A stretch of 5,241 bases of DNA. Origin: Pseudomonadota bacterium. Lineage in GTDB: Bacteria; Pseudomonadota; Gammaproteobacteria; Pseudomonadales; Oceanobacteraceae. This document shows positions 5,067 to 5,241 of this stretch, piece by piece. Under the pieces are notes generated by a model. The model saw nothing but the letters and a program-made list of their open reading frames with translations, did not search any database and was not told the origin of the DNA. Location: positions 1-5,241 of the forward strand of contig JAEWQT010000336.1 of assembly GCA_023399105.1 (NCBI GenBank), read 5' to 3'. Position 1 is the stretch's first letter; every line of letters starts with the position of its first letter. A program made the position numbers and the translations under genes.

Positions 5067-5241
5067 TGCTCGCTGTGGCGGCGGAACATATCCTCGAACT
5101 GGCGAATGTTCTGCTGCACATAATCCAGAAACGCCTGCATCGCCGGGGTAGGATGTTTGCCTTGCGGGTACACCACACACCAGCTGCGGCGCAGTGGGAA
5201 ACCGGGCAAATCCAGTGTGTGCAGCGAGCCGAGCTGCAGCT
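5063..5241 (-). CDS. LysR-family transcriptional regulator, C-terminal end (partial)
   Basis: Read on the minus strand, the last 58 codons run from the window edge to a TAA at 5065-5063. The sequence GFPLRRSWCVVYPQGKHPTPAMQAFLDYV is typical of the end of a LysR substrate-binding domain (PF03466): a strand with W-x-V-V-x-P, then G-K-x-x-x-P-A and a final helix. The closing residues FEDMFRRHSEH form a short charged tail. The helix-turn-helix and the start lie beyond the window, so effector and targets cannot be read. CbbR-like members have a similar ending, but so do many LysR proteins. The gene converges on the hydrolase gene with a 4-nt overlap and no terminator between. It is not obviously connected with ahpCF. 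Confidence 0.82.
   Translation of the reverse strand, partial: LQLGSLHTLDLPGFPLRRSWCVVYPQGKHPTPAMQAFLDYVQQNIRQFEDMFRRHSEH

Overview
The window looks like chromosomal DNA of a moderately GC-rich gammaproteobacterium. The evidence is the rnr-rlmB gene order, AhpC and AhpF proteins very close in sequence and length to the enterobacterial ones, and E. coli-like Shine-Dalgarno and sigma70 signals. A marine group such as the Oceanospirillales would fit, but that is a guess from general character and not from a diagnostic marker.

Layout. (1) Positions 1-164 hold the lysine-rich C-terminal tail of an exoribonuclease, most likely RNase R. It is followed 24 nt later by rlmB (189-932), which encodes the 23S rRNA Gm2251 methyltransferase. 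(2) Positions 933-1044 are REP-like DNA with imperfect direct repeats and a long inverted repeat. (3) Next is a peroxide-defence module: a candidate OxyR operator (1045-1081) abutting a sigma70-like promoter (1082-1110), then ahpC (1148-1705), a 230-nt hairpin-bearing gap, and ahpF (1936-3489). AhpF passes electrons from NADH to AhpC, which reduces H2O2 and organic hydroperoxides. (4) Positions 3490-3751 are non-coding but highly structured: a hairpin around the ahpF stop codon, a 172-nt element bounded by long imperfect inverted repeats, and a strong intrinsic terminator. The 5' arm of that terminator can also pair with a segment inside the element. (5) Positions 3752-3989 hold no convincing gene, only a short 12-bp tandem repeat. 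(6) Positions 3990-5066 encode a lipoprotein of the serine beta-lactamase-like hydrolase family. It converges with the 3' end of a LysR-type regulator on the minus strand (5063-5241, partial), and the two stop codons overlap.

The coding genes are mostly ordinary housekeeping and stress genes. The non-coding DNA is the more unusual part. Three of the five visible stop codons (rnr, rlmB, ahpF) lie in or at the loop of a perfect or near-perfect hairpin. The region after ahpF is arranged like a mobile palindromic element or a structured RNA, with an antiterminator/terminator-style choice of pairings. No complete new enzymatic system is visible. The best candidate for something undescribed is the structured RNA/palindromic element at 3520-3751.
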